From NCBI GenBank assembly GCA_963721075.1, contig CAVRHV010000007.1:189075-253074 (forward strand): a stretch of 64,000 bases of DNA. Reading direction: 5' to 3'. This stretch comes from DATFVA01 sp963721075 (lineage in GTDB: Bacteria > Bacteroidota > Ignavibacteria > Ignavibacteriales > Ignavibacteriaceae). Shown piece by piece: positions 1-8,249 of the stretch (within the stretch, counting starts at the first letter, position 1; every line of letters starts with the position of its first letter). The notes beneath the pieces are model-generated. The model made no database searches. It was not told the origin of the DNA and was given only the letters and a program-made list of their open reading frames with translations. A program made the position numbers and the translations under genes.

Positions 1-2646
1 TGAAGAGCCTTGTTTTAATAACAGTTCCTTTCAATCCGGGAGGTGCTTTCAGGGATGCATCTTTAACATCTCCTGCCTTGTCTCCGAATATAGCTCTTAA
101 CAGTTTTTCTTCCGGTGTCGGATCGGTTTCGCCTTTTGGAGTAATTTTACCAATTAAAATATCTCCTTCTTTAACTTCGGCACCTTCTCTTATTATACCA
201 TTCTCGTCGAGATTTTTAACAGCTTCTTCACTTACGTTCGGGATTTCACGGGTTAACTCTTCTTCACCTCGTTTTGTTTCCCTTACCTGAAGCTCAAATT
301 CTTCGATATGAATCGAAGTATAAATATCCTCGCTTACAACTCTTTCGCTTATTATAATAGCATCCTCAAAGTTATATCCGCGCCAGGGCATAAAAGCAAC
401 AAGAACGTTTCTTCCGAGAGCAAGCTCTCCCTGATCTGTGGAAGTACCATCTGCCAGAACATCGCCTTTGGAGATTTTTTGTCCCTGTTTAACAACAGGA
501 CGCTGATTCACGCTTGTTTCCTGGTTGGTTCCATGAAACTTCGTGAGTTTATAGGTTACGCTTTTCTTATCGACGAAAGTAGTTAATGCTTCTATACTAT
601 GAGGATTTATATCATAGTTAACAGTTATCCTGGTTGCATCAACGTAATCTATAGTACCGTTTTCTTCAGCGATGATAACTGCTTTAGAATCCGTAGCAAC
701 CTTCTTTTCCATTCCGGTCCCTACAAGCGGGGCTTCCGGACGAAGCAGAGGAACAGCCTGACGCTGCATGTTTGAACCCATGAGAGCTCTGTTCGCATCA
801 TCATGTTCAAGGAACGGAATTAATGCTGCTGCTGCTGACACAATCTGTGCAGGAGCAACATCCATATATTGAATATTATCAGGAGTTACAATCGGGAATT
901 CACCCTTTAACCTCGACTTAACTCTTTCATTCAGGAATTTTCCCTGTTCGGTTATAGGCGCATTAGCCTGAGCAATTGTAAATTGATCCTCCTGTTCGGC
1001 AGTAAGATATTCAACTTCATCAGTTACCTTACCTTTTACAACCTTTCGATAGGGAGTTTCAAGGAATCCGTAACGGTTAACTCTTGCAAAAATTGTAAGG
1101 GAAGAGATCAAACCGATATTAGGACCTTCAGGCGTTTCAATCGGGCAAAGGCGTCCATAATGAGTATAATGAACGTCACGAACCTCAAATCCGGCTCTCT
1201 CTCTGGTAAGACCACCTGGTCCCAGGGCAGACATTCTTCTCTTATGAGTCATTTCAGCAAGAGGATTGGTCTGATCCATGAACTGCGAAAGCTGGTTTGT
1301 ACCGAAGAAAGCATTTATTACGCTGCTGATCGTTCTGGCATTTACCAGGTCCTGAGGGGTAAAATTCTCAGTATCCCGCATATTCATTCGTTCTTTAATC
1401 GTCCTGGCCATACGAGCCATACCTATATTGAACTGCTGTCCTAACTGTTCACCTACAGTTCTGATTCTTCTGTTTCCCAGATGATCGATATCATCAACCG
1501 ACTGCTCACCGTTTCTTAATCTGATAATGTATTTCATTATCTCGATAATATCTTCAACGGTAAGGATCGTTACTGTTTCGGGCATATCAAGTTTAAGTTT
1601 GTCGTTCATCCTATGACGACCGACATCACCAAGATCATACCTTTTATCGTTGAAGAAAAGTTTATCAATTAAGCCCTGTGCAGTATCAAGATCAGGAGCT
1701 TCACCTGAACGCAGCTGACGGTATATAGCAAATAAGGCTTCTTCCTTGGTATGTGCCGTATCCTTACGCAAAGTATTGAGGATCAGATCCTGCTCGGGAG
1801 AAGTATCTTTAATAACCAGCTTTAAGGTATCAATTTCAATTTCTTTAAGTCTGTCAATATCATCCTCGGTAAGAGTGCTTTCCTTTGTCAGGAAGATCTC
1901 ACCGGTAGACATATCAAAAATATCACTCGCAACTACTCTTCCTACATAATCATCAAGTTTTGCCTTTTTAACATTTATCTCTTCAATAAGATGGAAGAGG
2001 TTAAGGATATCATCATCAGAAGCATATCCTAATGCTCTAAGCAAAGTAGTAGCAGGAAATTTTTTCCTTCTATCTATATATACGTACATTATATAATTGA
2101 TATCGGTAGCGAACTCGACCCAAGATCCGCGCAGCGGGATAATACGTGCCGAGTAAATAGGGGTACCGTTCGGATGCACTGTTTGAGCAAATGCTACTCC
2201 CGGGAGAACGATGAAGCTGCGAAACAACAACACGCTCCGCACCATTAATAATAAAAGTCCCTTTTTCTGTCATAAACGGGAGATTACCAAGGTAGACCTC
2301 CTGTTCAACACTATTTACAAATTCTTCAGTTTCGGGATCTTTGGTAGAGAGACGCAGCTTTACCTTTCAGCGGAGCTGAAAAAGTAAGACCTCTCTCAAG
2401 GCACTCCTGCACAGAATACCTTGGTTTTTCAATATAATACTCAATAAAATCAAGTCTGTAGATTTCTTTATTATCGAAGATCGGGAAATTCGAAGAAAAG
2501 ACCTGCTGCAGACCTTTATTTTCCCTTTTTGAGGGAAGAACCCTCATCTGCACAAAATCTTCGAAAGAATCATTCTGGATACTCAACAAGTCAGGAGACT
2601 CAATAACACTCTCAATCCTACCGAAGGAAATTCTATTATTATTCAA
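1..2646 (-). CDS. rpoB: RNA polymerase beta subunit, 5' part, two apparent frameshifts
   Basis: Beta subunit of RNA polymerase. About 880 of the usual ~1,250-1,300 residues are present, and the 3' end lies beyond base 1. The first residues follow a TTG start at 2644-2646 with a strong AGGAGG ten bases upstream. The rifampicin pocket (about 1215-1310) reads QLSQFMDQTNPLAEMTHKRR followed by MSAL, so the residues equivalent to E. coli D516, H526 and S531 are wild type. The reading frame breaks twice. One extra base near 2358 truncates the protein after about 106 residues, and another extra base near 2198 follows HRSPG. The correct RpoB sequence resumes in the other frame each time (LRLSTKDPETEEF; VAFAQTVHPNGTP). 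As the gene is essential, these are almost certainly sequence errors. It follows rplL across a possible attenuator. Confidence 0.96.
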
Positions 2647-2710
2647 ATTAAAAACCTCCTATTAATGTTCATTATACTACTTTCAGAGCAGAACCTTAAA
2701 CAACGTGTAC

Positions 2711-2751
2711 AAAAAATTATAAAAAGCAATAAGACGGACTTCACCCGTCTT
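2711..2751 (-). terminator. hairpin plus T-rich tract between rplL and rpoB (possible attenuator)
   Basis: On the minus strand, AAGACGG (2745-2751) pairs with CCGTCTT (2731-2737) across a 7-base loop. It is followed after a few bases by a T-rich run (about 2711-2726). It sits between rplL and rpoB, where an attenuator lowers rpoBC expression in E. coli. The T-run is not directly against the stem, so termination is probably partial. The function is inferred from position. Confidence 0.45.
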
Positions 2752-2787
2752 ACTACTTTAGTAAATATATCTGGTAATATTTGTGAT

Positions 2788-3168
2788 TTACTTTATCTGA
2801 ACGGTTGCACCAGCTTCTTCAAACTCTTTTTTGAGTTTTTCAGCTTCATCTTTCGACACACCTTCTTTTACAGGCTTTGGAGCTGTATCAACAAGGTCTT
2901 TAGCTTCCTTCAGTCCAAGTCCTGTATGAGCTCTTACGACTTTAATAACGTTGATCTTTTTGTCTCCAACACCCTGAAGAATTACGTCAAACTCTGTTTT
3001 TTCTTCTACTGCTGCTGCACCGCCAGCCGGAGCTCCGCCGCCTGCCATAACAACAGGAGCTGCTGCAGTTACGCCAAATTCTTCTTCTAATGCTTTCTTC
3101 AATTCAGCTGCTTCTAACAGAGATAATCCTTTAATCTTTTCAACTATTTCTGCTACTTTTTCGGCCAT
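2788..3168 (-). CDS. rplL: 50S ribosomal protein L7/L12
   Basis: Stalk protein of the large ribosomal subunit, which recruits and activates translation GTPases. It has 126 residues, the normal length. It contains the N-terminal dimerisation segment (about 1-33), an alanine/glycine-rich flexible hinge (about 34-52, with GGGAPAGGAA) and the conserved C-terminal domain (TEFDVIL, KVVRAHTGLGLKEAKDLV, EGVSKDEAEKLKK). A good AGGAG ribosome-binding site precedes the ATG. It follows rplJ by 38 bases in the usual rplKAJL-rpoBC order. Confidence 0.98.
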   Translation of the reverse strand: MAEKVAEIVEKIKGLSLLEAAELKKALEEEFGVTAAAPVVMAGGGAPAGGAAAVEEKTEFDVILQGVGDKKINVIKVVRAHTGLGLKEAKDLVDTAPKPVKEGVSKDEAEKLKKEFEEAGATVQIK

Positions 3169-3206
3169 TTTATATTTCTCCTAATAAATTTTTTCTTTGG
3201 TTAAAG

Positions 3207-3731
3207 TTATGCTGCTTCACGTTTTGAAATCTCGTCTATTACGCTGACAAGATCTCTCATCACAGCATTTATTGCTCCGACTATACCGGATGCCGGCGAA
3301 TTCAGACTTCCCATAATGCTAGCTATGATCTCTTTCTTTGAAGGGAGAGAAGCCAGTTCATTCAAACTGCTCCCATCATAGTATTGATCCTCTATGTAGC
3401 AGGCTTTCATAGAAAGTTTCTGAATGCTATCAAAATACTTTTTGATAACTTTTGCAGGAGCAACCGGATTATCGGCAGTTGCAAAAGCATAGCCCGTCAT
3501 TCCAACTAAATGATCGGACAGCTTTGCGTATTTACCGCTTTCATCGAGGGCTCTTTTGAATAAGGTATTTTTGAACACCTTATACTTAATTCCCTCTTTC
3601 CGGAATTCAGTACGGATATCATTTATATCTGCAACAGTAACCCCGGAATAATCGGTAAGATACACCGCGTTGGAGTTATCGATTAGCTCTTTAACTTCGC
3701 CTACGATATCTACCTTTTCATTCTTTTTCAT
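3207..3731 (-). CDS. rplJ: 50S ribosomal protein L10
   Basis: L10 anchors the L7/L12 dimers on 23S rRNA. It has 174 residues, normal for the family. The N-terminal rRNA-binding part carries the typical YLTDYSGVTVADINDIR and FKNTLFKRAL segments, and the C-terminal helix that binds L12 dimers follows after about residue 135. It lies between rplA and rplL, and in other bacteria L10-L12 represses its own mRNA by binding the rplJ leader. The leader here (3732-3797) is only 66 bases and I did not find a convincing L10 fold in it. Confidence 0.97.
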   Translation of the reverse strand: MKKNEKVDIVGEVKELIDNSNAVYLTDYSGVTVADINDIRTEFRKEGIKYKVFKNTLFKRALDESGKYAKLSDHLVGMTGYAFATADNPVAPAKVIKKYFDSIQKLSMKACYIEDQYYDGSSLNELASLPSKKEIIASIMGSLNSPASGIVGAINAVMRDLVSVIDEISKREAA

Positions 3732-3797
3732 TTTTCTCCCGTATCAGATTTTATGTTAATCGGATCGGCCAGAAGCATTTTATGAGTGCGTAAACTT

Positions 3798-4493
3798 TTA
3801 GTGTTGTACAATTTCTTCTTTGCTGATCTTCAGTCCAGGTCCCATCGTACTGGACAGATAAATACTCTTTATATATTGTCCTTTTGCTGATGCCGGTTTT
3901 AGCTTTACGATTGTATTGAGGAAAGCTCTGGCATTTTCAGCAAGTTTTTCGGCTTCAAAATTCATTTTACCAATTGATGTGTGAACAATTCCGGCTTTTT
4001 CTACACGAAAGTCAATTTTTCCGGCTTTTACCTCTTTTACGGCATTGGCAACATCCTGTGTTACAGTACCGCTTTTAGGATTCGGCATTAAACCTTTAGG
4101 ACCAAGGATCCTTCCCAGTTTTCCGAGTTCACCCATCGAATCGGGGGTAGCAACAATAACATCAACGTCAGTCCATCCGCCTTTAATTTTTTCAAGATAT
4201 TCTTCGAATCCTGCGAATTCGGCTCCTGCATCGAGAGCTTCCTGAGCCTTGGCACCCTTGGCAATTACAAGAACTTTAACTTCCTTGCCGGTTCCATTAG
4301 GCAATGTAACTGTTCCTCTAACCATCTGGTCAGCATGTCTCGGATCAACGCCAAGTCTTACCGCGCAGTCAACCGATTCAGTAAACTTAACTTTAGAACT
4401 TTCTTTCAAAGCCTGAACGGCATCAATAATAGAATATTCTTTTTTAACGTCTACCGACTTTAGTATGTCTTTGTTTCTTTTTGAATTTTGCAT
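3798..4493 (-). CDS. rplA: 50S ribosomal protein L1
   Basis: L1 forms the mobile stalk that helps release deacylated tRNA, and it represses rplK-rplA translation in well-studied bacteria. It has 231 residues. Recognisable segments are RLGVDPRHADQMVRGTVTLP, LGRILGPKGLMPNPKSGTVT and the C-terminal STMGPGLKI. It follows rplK by 21 bases and is clearly in the same operon. Confidence 0.98.
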   Translation of the reverse strand: MQNSKRNKDILKSVDVKKEYSIIDAVQALKESSKVKFTESVDCAVRLGVDPRHADQMVRGTVTLPNGTGKEVKVLVIAKGAKAQEALDAGAEFAGFEEYLEKIKGGWTDVDVIVATPDSMGELGKLGRILGPKGLMPNPKSGTVTQDVANAVKEVKAGKIDFRVEKAGIVHTSIGKMNFEAEKLAENARAFLNTIVKLKPASAKGQYIKSIYLSSTMGPGLKISKEEIVQH

Positions 4494-4514
4494 TGCTATA
4501 CCATAATAAAATTT

Positions 4515-4940
4515 TTAATCTTCTACTGTTATTCCCATACTTCTTGCAGTTCCGGCTACCATACTCATCGCATGATCAACATCAAACGCATTCAGATCCG
4601 GCATCTTCAATTCTGCAATTTCCTTAACCTGGGATTTAGTTACTTTTGCCACCTTATTTCTGTGAGGTTCAGCTGAACCTTTTTCAATTTTAGCCGCACG
4701 TTTTAATAAAACAGCAGCCGGAGGAGTTTTAGTAATAAAAGTAAATGATTTATCTGCAAAAACAGTAATCACCACAGGAATTATCAAACCTTCTTTATCC
4801 TGCGTTCTTGCGTTAAACTGTTTGCAGAATTCCATAATATTCACACCCTTCTGGCCTAATGCAGGACCAACGGGAGGTGAAGGATTAGCTTTACCTGCTG
4901 GAATCTGTAGCTTAATAAATCCGCTTATTTTCTTTGCCAT
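4515..4940 (-). CDS. rplK: 50S ribosomal protein L11
   Basis: L11 binds the GTPase-associated region of 23S rRNA. It has 141 residues. Diagnostic parts are the proline-rich N-terminus KLQIPAGKANPSPPVGPALG, then NIMEFCKQFNA and the C-terminal GTARSMGI segment. It follows nusG by 22 bases in the conserved nusG-rplK-rplA order. Confidence 0.98.
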   Translation of the reverse strand: MAKKISGFIKLQIPAGKANPSPPVGPALGQKGVNIMEFCKQFNARTQDKEGLIIPVVITVFADKSFTFITKTPPAAVLLKRAAKIEKGSAEPHRNKVAKVTKSQVKEIAELKMPDLNAFDVDHAMSMVAGTARSMGITVED

Positions 4941-4962
4941 ATTGTTTACCTATCGGATAAAA

Positions 4963-5499
4963 TTATTTTTCTAATTCTGCCTGAACAAAATCTATCTCAA
5001 CCGGTGTTTTTCTTCCGAAGATTGAGACCATAACCTTTATTTTCATTTTCTCTTCGTTTACTTCCTGTACAGTACCCGAGAAATTATTAAATGGTCCGTC
5101 TATTATTTTCACAAGATCCCCGGTCCTGAAAATAGTTTCCATTCTTTCGCTGCTTTCATCCTGGGAGATCCTGCCGACTATCCTCTTCACCTCTTCCGGC
5201 TGTAAAGGATTCGGGTTGTTTCTGGTTCCGAGAAATCCCATAACAGAAGCAGTATTAAGTATAAATTCTTTAACCTGGTTGTCGAGATCAGCATTTACAA
5301 GAATATAACCCGGGAAGAAATTTTTAGTCTTGCTTTTCTTTTTGCCGTCTTTTACTTCGAAAACTTTCTCCATCGGAACGAGAATTTCCTGGATCTTGGC
5401 GCGAAGCTGCTCGTTATCGTTGAGTTCGTTCTCGAGAAGGGTCTTAACCTTGTTCTCGTGACCGGAAAATGTTCTAACTACATACCATTTAAATTCCAT
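4963..5499 (-). CDS. nusG: transcription elongation/antitermination factor NusG
   Basis: NusG binds RNA polymerase through its N-terminal NGN domain and contacts Rho or ribosomal S10 through its C-terminal KOW domain. It has 178 residues, the short standard form. It starts with WYVVRTFSGHENKVK. FFPGYILV lies in the NGN domain, and GDLVKIIDGPFNNFSGTV is the KOW motif near residues 127-145. It follows secE by 12 bases. Confidence 0.98.
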   Translation of the reverse strand: MEFKWYVVRTFSGHENKVKTLLENELNDNEQLRAKIQEILVPMEKVFEVKDGKKKSKTKNFFPGYILVNADLDNQVKEFILNTASVMGFLGTRNNPNPLQPEEVKRIVGRISQDESSERMETIFRTGDLVKIIDGPFNNFSGTVQEVNEEKMKIKVMVSIFGRKTPVEIDFVQAELEK

Positions 5500-5511
5500 A
5501 CCAAATGCTAA

Positions 5512-5694
5512 CTAAAAAATTCCTTTAAATATTTGATTTATCGCCATATCTATGATGTACGTAAACGCTGCAATAACTAAACAAACAACAATAACCACTA
5601 CAGTTGACTCTTTTAGTTCATCAGTAGTGGGCCAGGTCACTTTTTTCATTTCTTTAACTACATCATTAAAGAAATTGACAATTTTTTCTTTCAT
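5512..5694 (-). CDS. secE: preprotein translocase subunit SecE
   Basis: Small essential clamp subunit of the SecYEG channel. It has 60 residues, the single-membrane-span form common outside gamma-proteobacteria. The conserved cytoplasmic amphipathic part contains VVKEMKKVTWPTTDELKEST, followed by one membrane span (about residues 32-52). It lies between tRNA-Trp and nusG, the usual position. Confidence 0.97.
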   Translation of the reverse strand: MKEKIVNFFNDVVKEMKKVTWPTTDELKESTVVVIVVCLVIAAFTYIIDMAINQIFKGIF

Positions 5695-5723
5695 TCCAGA
5701 AAACTTTCCTAAATTAACTCTTG

Positions 5724-5797
5724 CACGTCAGGAGGGACTCGAACCCCCAACCTGCGGTTTTGGAGACCGCTGCTCTAGCCAATTGAGCTACTGACGT
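5724..5797 (-). tRNA. tRNA-Trp(CCA)
   Basis: Full cloverleaf on the minus strand. The acceptor stem is ACGTCAG/CTGACGT, and the anticodon loop CTCCAAA gives CCA (tryptophan). The T loop is GGTTCGAGTCC-like. CCA is not encoded. It is probably co-transcribed with secE, which starts 29 bases downstream. Confidence 0.97.
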
Positions 5798-5804
5798 AGC
5801 AAAC

Positions 5805-5954
5805 TCATTTTGTTTCTTTATGAACAGTATGCTTTTTATCCCAGCGGCAGTACTTTTTGTACTCAACACGGCCTGGGTGCAGTCTCTTATTTTTTGTCGT
5901 AGTGTAATTTCTTCTTTTACACTCCGTACATTCTAAAGTTATTATATCTCTCAT
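5805..5954 (-). CDS. rpmG: 50S ribosomal protein L33
   Basis: Small large-subunit ribosomal protein of 49 residues, starting MRDIITLECTECKRRNYTTT. The first zinc-ribbon pair (C9 and C12) is present. The second pair is incomplete: KKYCRWDKKHTVHKE keeps C36 but has D39 where zinc-binding paralogs have cysteine. It therefore resembles the variants that bind zinc poorly or not at all. It lies between tRNA-Thr and tRNA-Trp, in the position where tuf is often found. Confidence 0.95.
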   Translation of the reverse strand: MRDIITLECTECKRRNYTTTKNKRLHPGRVEYKKYCRWDKKHTVHKETK

Positions 5955-6077
5955 AATATTTTAATTTTAGGTTGTCTCAATCTAACCAGTGATATGAAGT
6001 GTCCTGATCAATCAGGAATACTTTAACAATTCAAGCCGACAAATCAGTATCCCGGAACTAACGTGTCAACTCTTTTG

Positions 6078-6150
6078 AGCTGACGACCGGGATTGAACCG
6101 GTGACCTCATCCTTACCAAGGATGTGCTCTACCAACTGAGCTACGTCAGC
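6078..6150 (-). tRNA. tRNA-Thr(GGT)
   Basis: Acceptor stem GCTGACG/CGTCAGC, and anticodon loop TTGGTAA giving GGT (threonine). The T loop is GGTTCAATCCC. CCA is not encoded. It is the third gene of the Tyr-Gly-Thr tRNA run. Confidence 0.97.
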
Positions 6151-6161
6151 AGCAATTCCAG

Positions 6162-6235
6162 AGCGGGAGACGGGACTCGAACCCGCGACCAACAGCTTGG
6201 AAGGCTGTGACTCTAGCCAACTGAGTTACTCCCGC
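6162..6235 (-). tRNA. tRNA-Gly(TCC)
   Basis: Acceptor stem GCGGGAG/CTCCCGC, and anticodon loop CTTCCAA giving TCC (glycine). The T arm is GGGTTCGAGTCCC. CCA is not encoded. It lies 11 bases upstream of tRNA-Thr. Confidence 0.97.
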
Positions 6236-6340
6236 ATAACACTAAACAAAATTTTTAAGAACTGGATTTATTTTTTCCGCACAAAAAAATAAGGGAACCA
6301 TTTATGAATAAGTTATTCCCTTAACAAAATTTCTTAGCTG

Positions 6341-6424
6341 TGGGCGGCGAGGGATTCGAACCCCCAAAGGCGTCAGCCAACGGATTTACAGTCCGCCCCG
6401 GCTCTCCAACTCCGGCGTCCGCCC
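6341..6424 (-). tRNA. tRNA-Tyr(GTA)
   Basis: Anticodon loop CTGTAAA gives GTA (tyrosine). It is a class II tRNA with a long variable arm, about 84 bases in all. The acceptor stem GGGCGGA/GCCGCCC leaves an A7-G66 mismatch at the inner end. CCA is not encoded. It is the first gene of the tRNA/ribosomal operon and has a promoter just upstream. Confidence 0.95.
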
Positions 6425-6442
6425 AGTTTTCGAAACGAGCAA

Positions 6443-6474
6443 CAAATATATTTCTATTTAAAATAAAAAGCAAA
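6443..6474 (-). promoter_or_regulatory. Bacteroidetes-type promoter of the tRNA-Tyr operon
   Basis: On the minus strand, TTTG (6471-6474), a 20-base spacer and TATATTTG (6443-6450) match the -33/-7 pattern TTTG-N19/20-TAnnTTTG known from Bacteroides and Flavobacterium. The predicted start lies a few bases before tRNA-Tyr. The stretch 6475-6610 up to comM holds no gene that I can support. Confidence 0.65.
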
Positions 6475-6613
6475 TTAAAAAGGGGGAATATCTTTTGTTT
6501 TCTTAGAAAATCGAGACTTTTTAGAAGTAGAGCCGCTAATATAAGTATTCGCCCAATCAATTAAAAAGCAATTTGGGGTGCATTAAGAATTCGCGGAAAA
6601 CAGACCTGATCTA

Positions 6614-8152
6614 TTAATGGTTCCAGAGTTCCCGGTCTAAACTTCTGTACTGTATCGCTTCACTTATATGCTGCGGTAGTATATTTTCCGAATTTTCAAG
6701 ATCTGCAATCGTTCTGCTTACTTTCAGAATTCTGTCATAAGCTCTGGCGGAAAAACCCAGTTTAGTCATAGCCATTTTCATTAAATCCGATCCGGCAGAA
6801 TCCAGCTTGCAGAACTGCCTGATTTCTCTCGAACCCATATCCCCGTTATTATATATATTTTTTAAGTCTTTGAATCGTTCGAGCTGTTTTTTGCGTGCTT
6901 TTATCACTCTCTCCCTGATCTCCGCTGAAGATTCACCCTTCGCTTCCGATGAAAGGTCCTTATATTTAACCGCGGGCACCTCAATATGGATATCTATCCT
7001 GTCAAGCAAAGGACCCGATATTTTTGCCATATATCGCTGAATTTGAGGAGGAACGCAGGTGCATTCTTTCGAAGGATCCGTATAATATCCGCAGGGACAG
7101 GGATTCATAGCTGCAGCAAGCATAAAATTGGCCGGAAATTCCAGGGAAAGTTTTGACCGGCTGACGGTAACCTTCCCGTCCTCAAGGGGCTGCCGCAGGA
7201 CTTCCAGTACATTCTTCCTGAATTCAGGGAGTTCATCCAGGAATAAAACACCGTAATGGGCGTATGAGACTTCTCCCGGTCTGGGAAACGAACCACCCCC
7301 TACCATTGCCGCATCAGATACTGTATGATGAGGGTTTCTGAAGGGACGTTCGGTAACTATAGCCTGATCTTTTGACAGGATACCCGCAACAGAATGAATT
7401 TTTGTCGTTTCCAGCGCTTCTTCGAAGGTCATCGGGGGAAGAATTGAGGGAATTCTTCTCGCCAGCATTGTTTTGCCCGATCCCGGAGGTCCTATCATAA
7501 GAATATTATGAGAACCGGCGGCGGCAACTTCAATCGCCCGCTTTACATTCTCCTGACCCCTAACATCTGAAAAATCAATATGATACTGGTTTACCTTTGA
7601 AAACAGACAATCAACTTCTGTCTCAGTTTTTTCTTTACGGATTTCTTCATTAAGAAATTGAATAACCTCCGATAAATCCTCCATTCCGTATACGTCTATC
7701 CCGTCTACAATGGAAGCTTCTTCTGCTGATTCTCTGGGGAGGATTATTCGTTTAATTTTCCGTTTACGGGCTTCAACTGCAATCGGCAAAGCTCCTTTCA
7801 CAGGTCTCAGTCTGCCGTCAAAAGCCAGTTCGCCTAAAAAGACAGTGTCGCTTAAGTCGGTTTCTTTTATACCTTCCGTAGCTGCAAGTAATCCGACAGC
7901 TATCGGCAGGTCAAATGAACTTCCTTCTTTTTTAATGTCGGCCGGCGCAAGGTTTACAGTTATCCTTCTCTTTGGAAACTCTATTCCTATATTTTTGATG
8001 GATGTTGATACTCTTTCCCTGCTTTCCCTTACAGCGCTGTCAGGGAGACCAACAATTGTAAACCCGGGTATTTTCTTTTCTACGTTTGTTTCCACCTCAA
8101 CCAGGTATGCATCGATACCGTAGGTTGCACTAGAGTAAATTTTTGAGAGCAT
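6614..8152 (-). CDS. comM: YifB/ComM-family AAA+ ATPase (Mg-chelatase-like)
   Basis: 512 residues, full length for the ComM/YifB family. These are hexameric helicases; in naturally transformable bacteria ComM promotes branch migration during uptake-DNA recombination. The sequence shows an N-terminal Lon-like fold (GLPDSAVRESRERV, VNLAPADIKKEGSSFDLPIA), a Walker A GPPGSGKTML (about 219-228), a Walker B FLDELPEF, cysteines in NPCPCGYYTDPSKECTC that form the family's zinc loop, and the C-terminal Mg-chelatase domain (RAYDRILKVSRTIADL). A promoter-like pair lies just upstream at 8183-8213. Whether this organism is transformable cannot be told from this window. Confidence 0.93.
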   Translation of the reverse strand: MLSKIYSSATYGIDAYLVEVETNVEKKIPGFTIVGLPDSAVRESRERVSTSIKNIGIEFPKRRITVNLAPADIKKEGSSFDLPIAVGLLAATEGIKETDLSDTVFLGELAFDGRLRPVKGALPIAVEARKRKIKRIILPRESAEEASIVDGIDVYGMEDLSEVIQFLNEEIRKEKTETEVDCLFSKVNQYHIDFSDVRGQENVKRAIEVAAAGSHNILMIGPPGSGKTMLARRIPSILPPMTFEEALETTKIHSVAGILSKDQAIVTERPFRNPHHTVSDAAMVGGGSFPRPGEVSYAHYGVLFLDELPEFRKNVLEVLRQPLEDGKVTVSRSKLSLEFPANFMLAAAMNPCPCGYYTDPSKECTCVPPQIQRYMAKISGPLLDRIDIHIEVPAVKYKDLSSEAKGESSAEIRERVIKARKKQLERFKDLKNIYNNGDMGSREIRQFCKLDSAGSDLMKMAMTKLGFSARAYDRILKVSRTIADLENSENILPQHISEAIQYRSLDRELWNH

Positions 8153-8182
8153 TTCCCTTTTTTATCAGTATTTAGAGCAGCC

Positions 8183-8213
8183 CAAATATAGACCTAAATT
8201 GTAAAAAAGTAAA
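8183..8213 (-). promoter_or_regulatory. Bacteroidetes-type promoter of comM
   Basis: On the minus strand, TTTA (8210-8213), a 19-base spacer and TATATTTG (8183-8190) match the -33/-7 pattern with one mismatch in the -33 box. This leaves a leader of about 25 bases before the comM ATG. Confidence 0.55.
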
Positions 8214-8249
8214 TCGCGTTAGAATTCCAGAAGAATAAAGAGATGAGGT

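Noticed and set aside
2665..3090. 141-residue plus-strand reading frame over rplL
   Set aside because: Antisense shadow of rplL. Its composition (runs of F, C and S) is that of complemented coding sequence.
6321..6560. 79-residue reading frame across tRNA-Tyr on the minus strand
   Set aside because: It is a shadow of the tRNA and its AT-rich upstream region. No ribosome site and no family.
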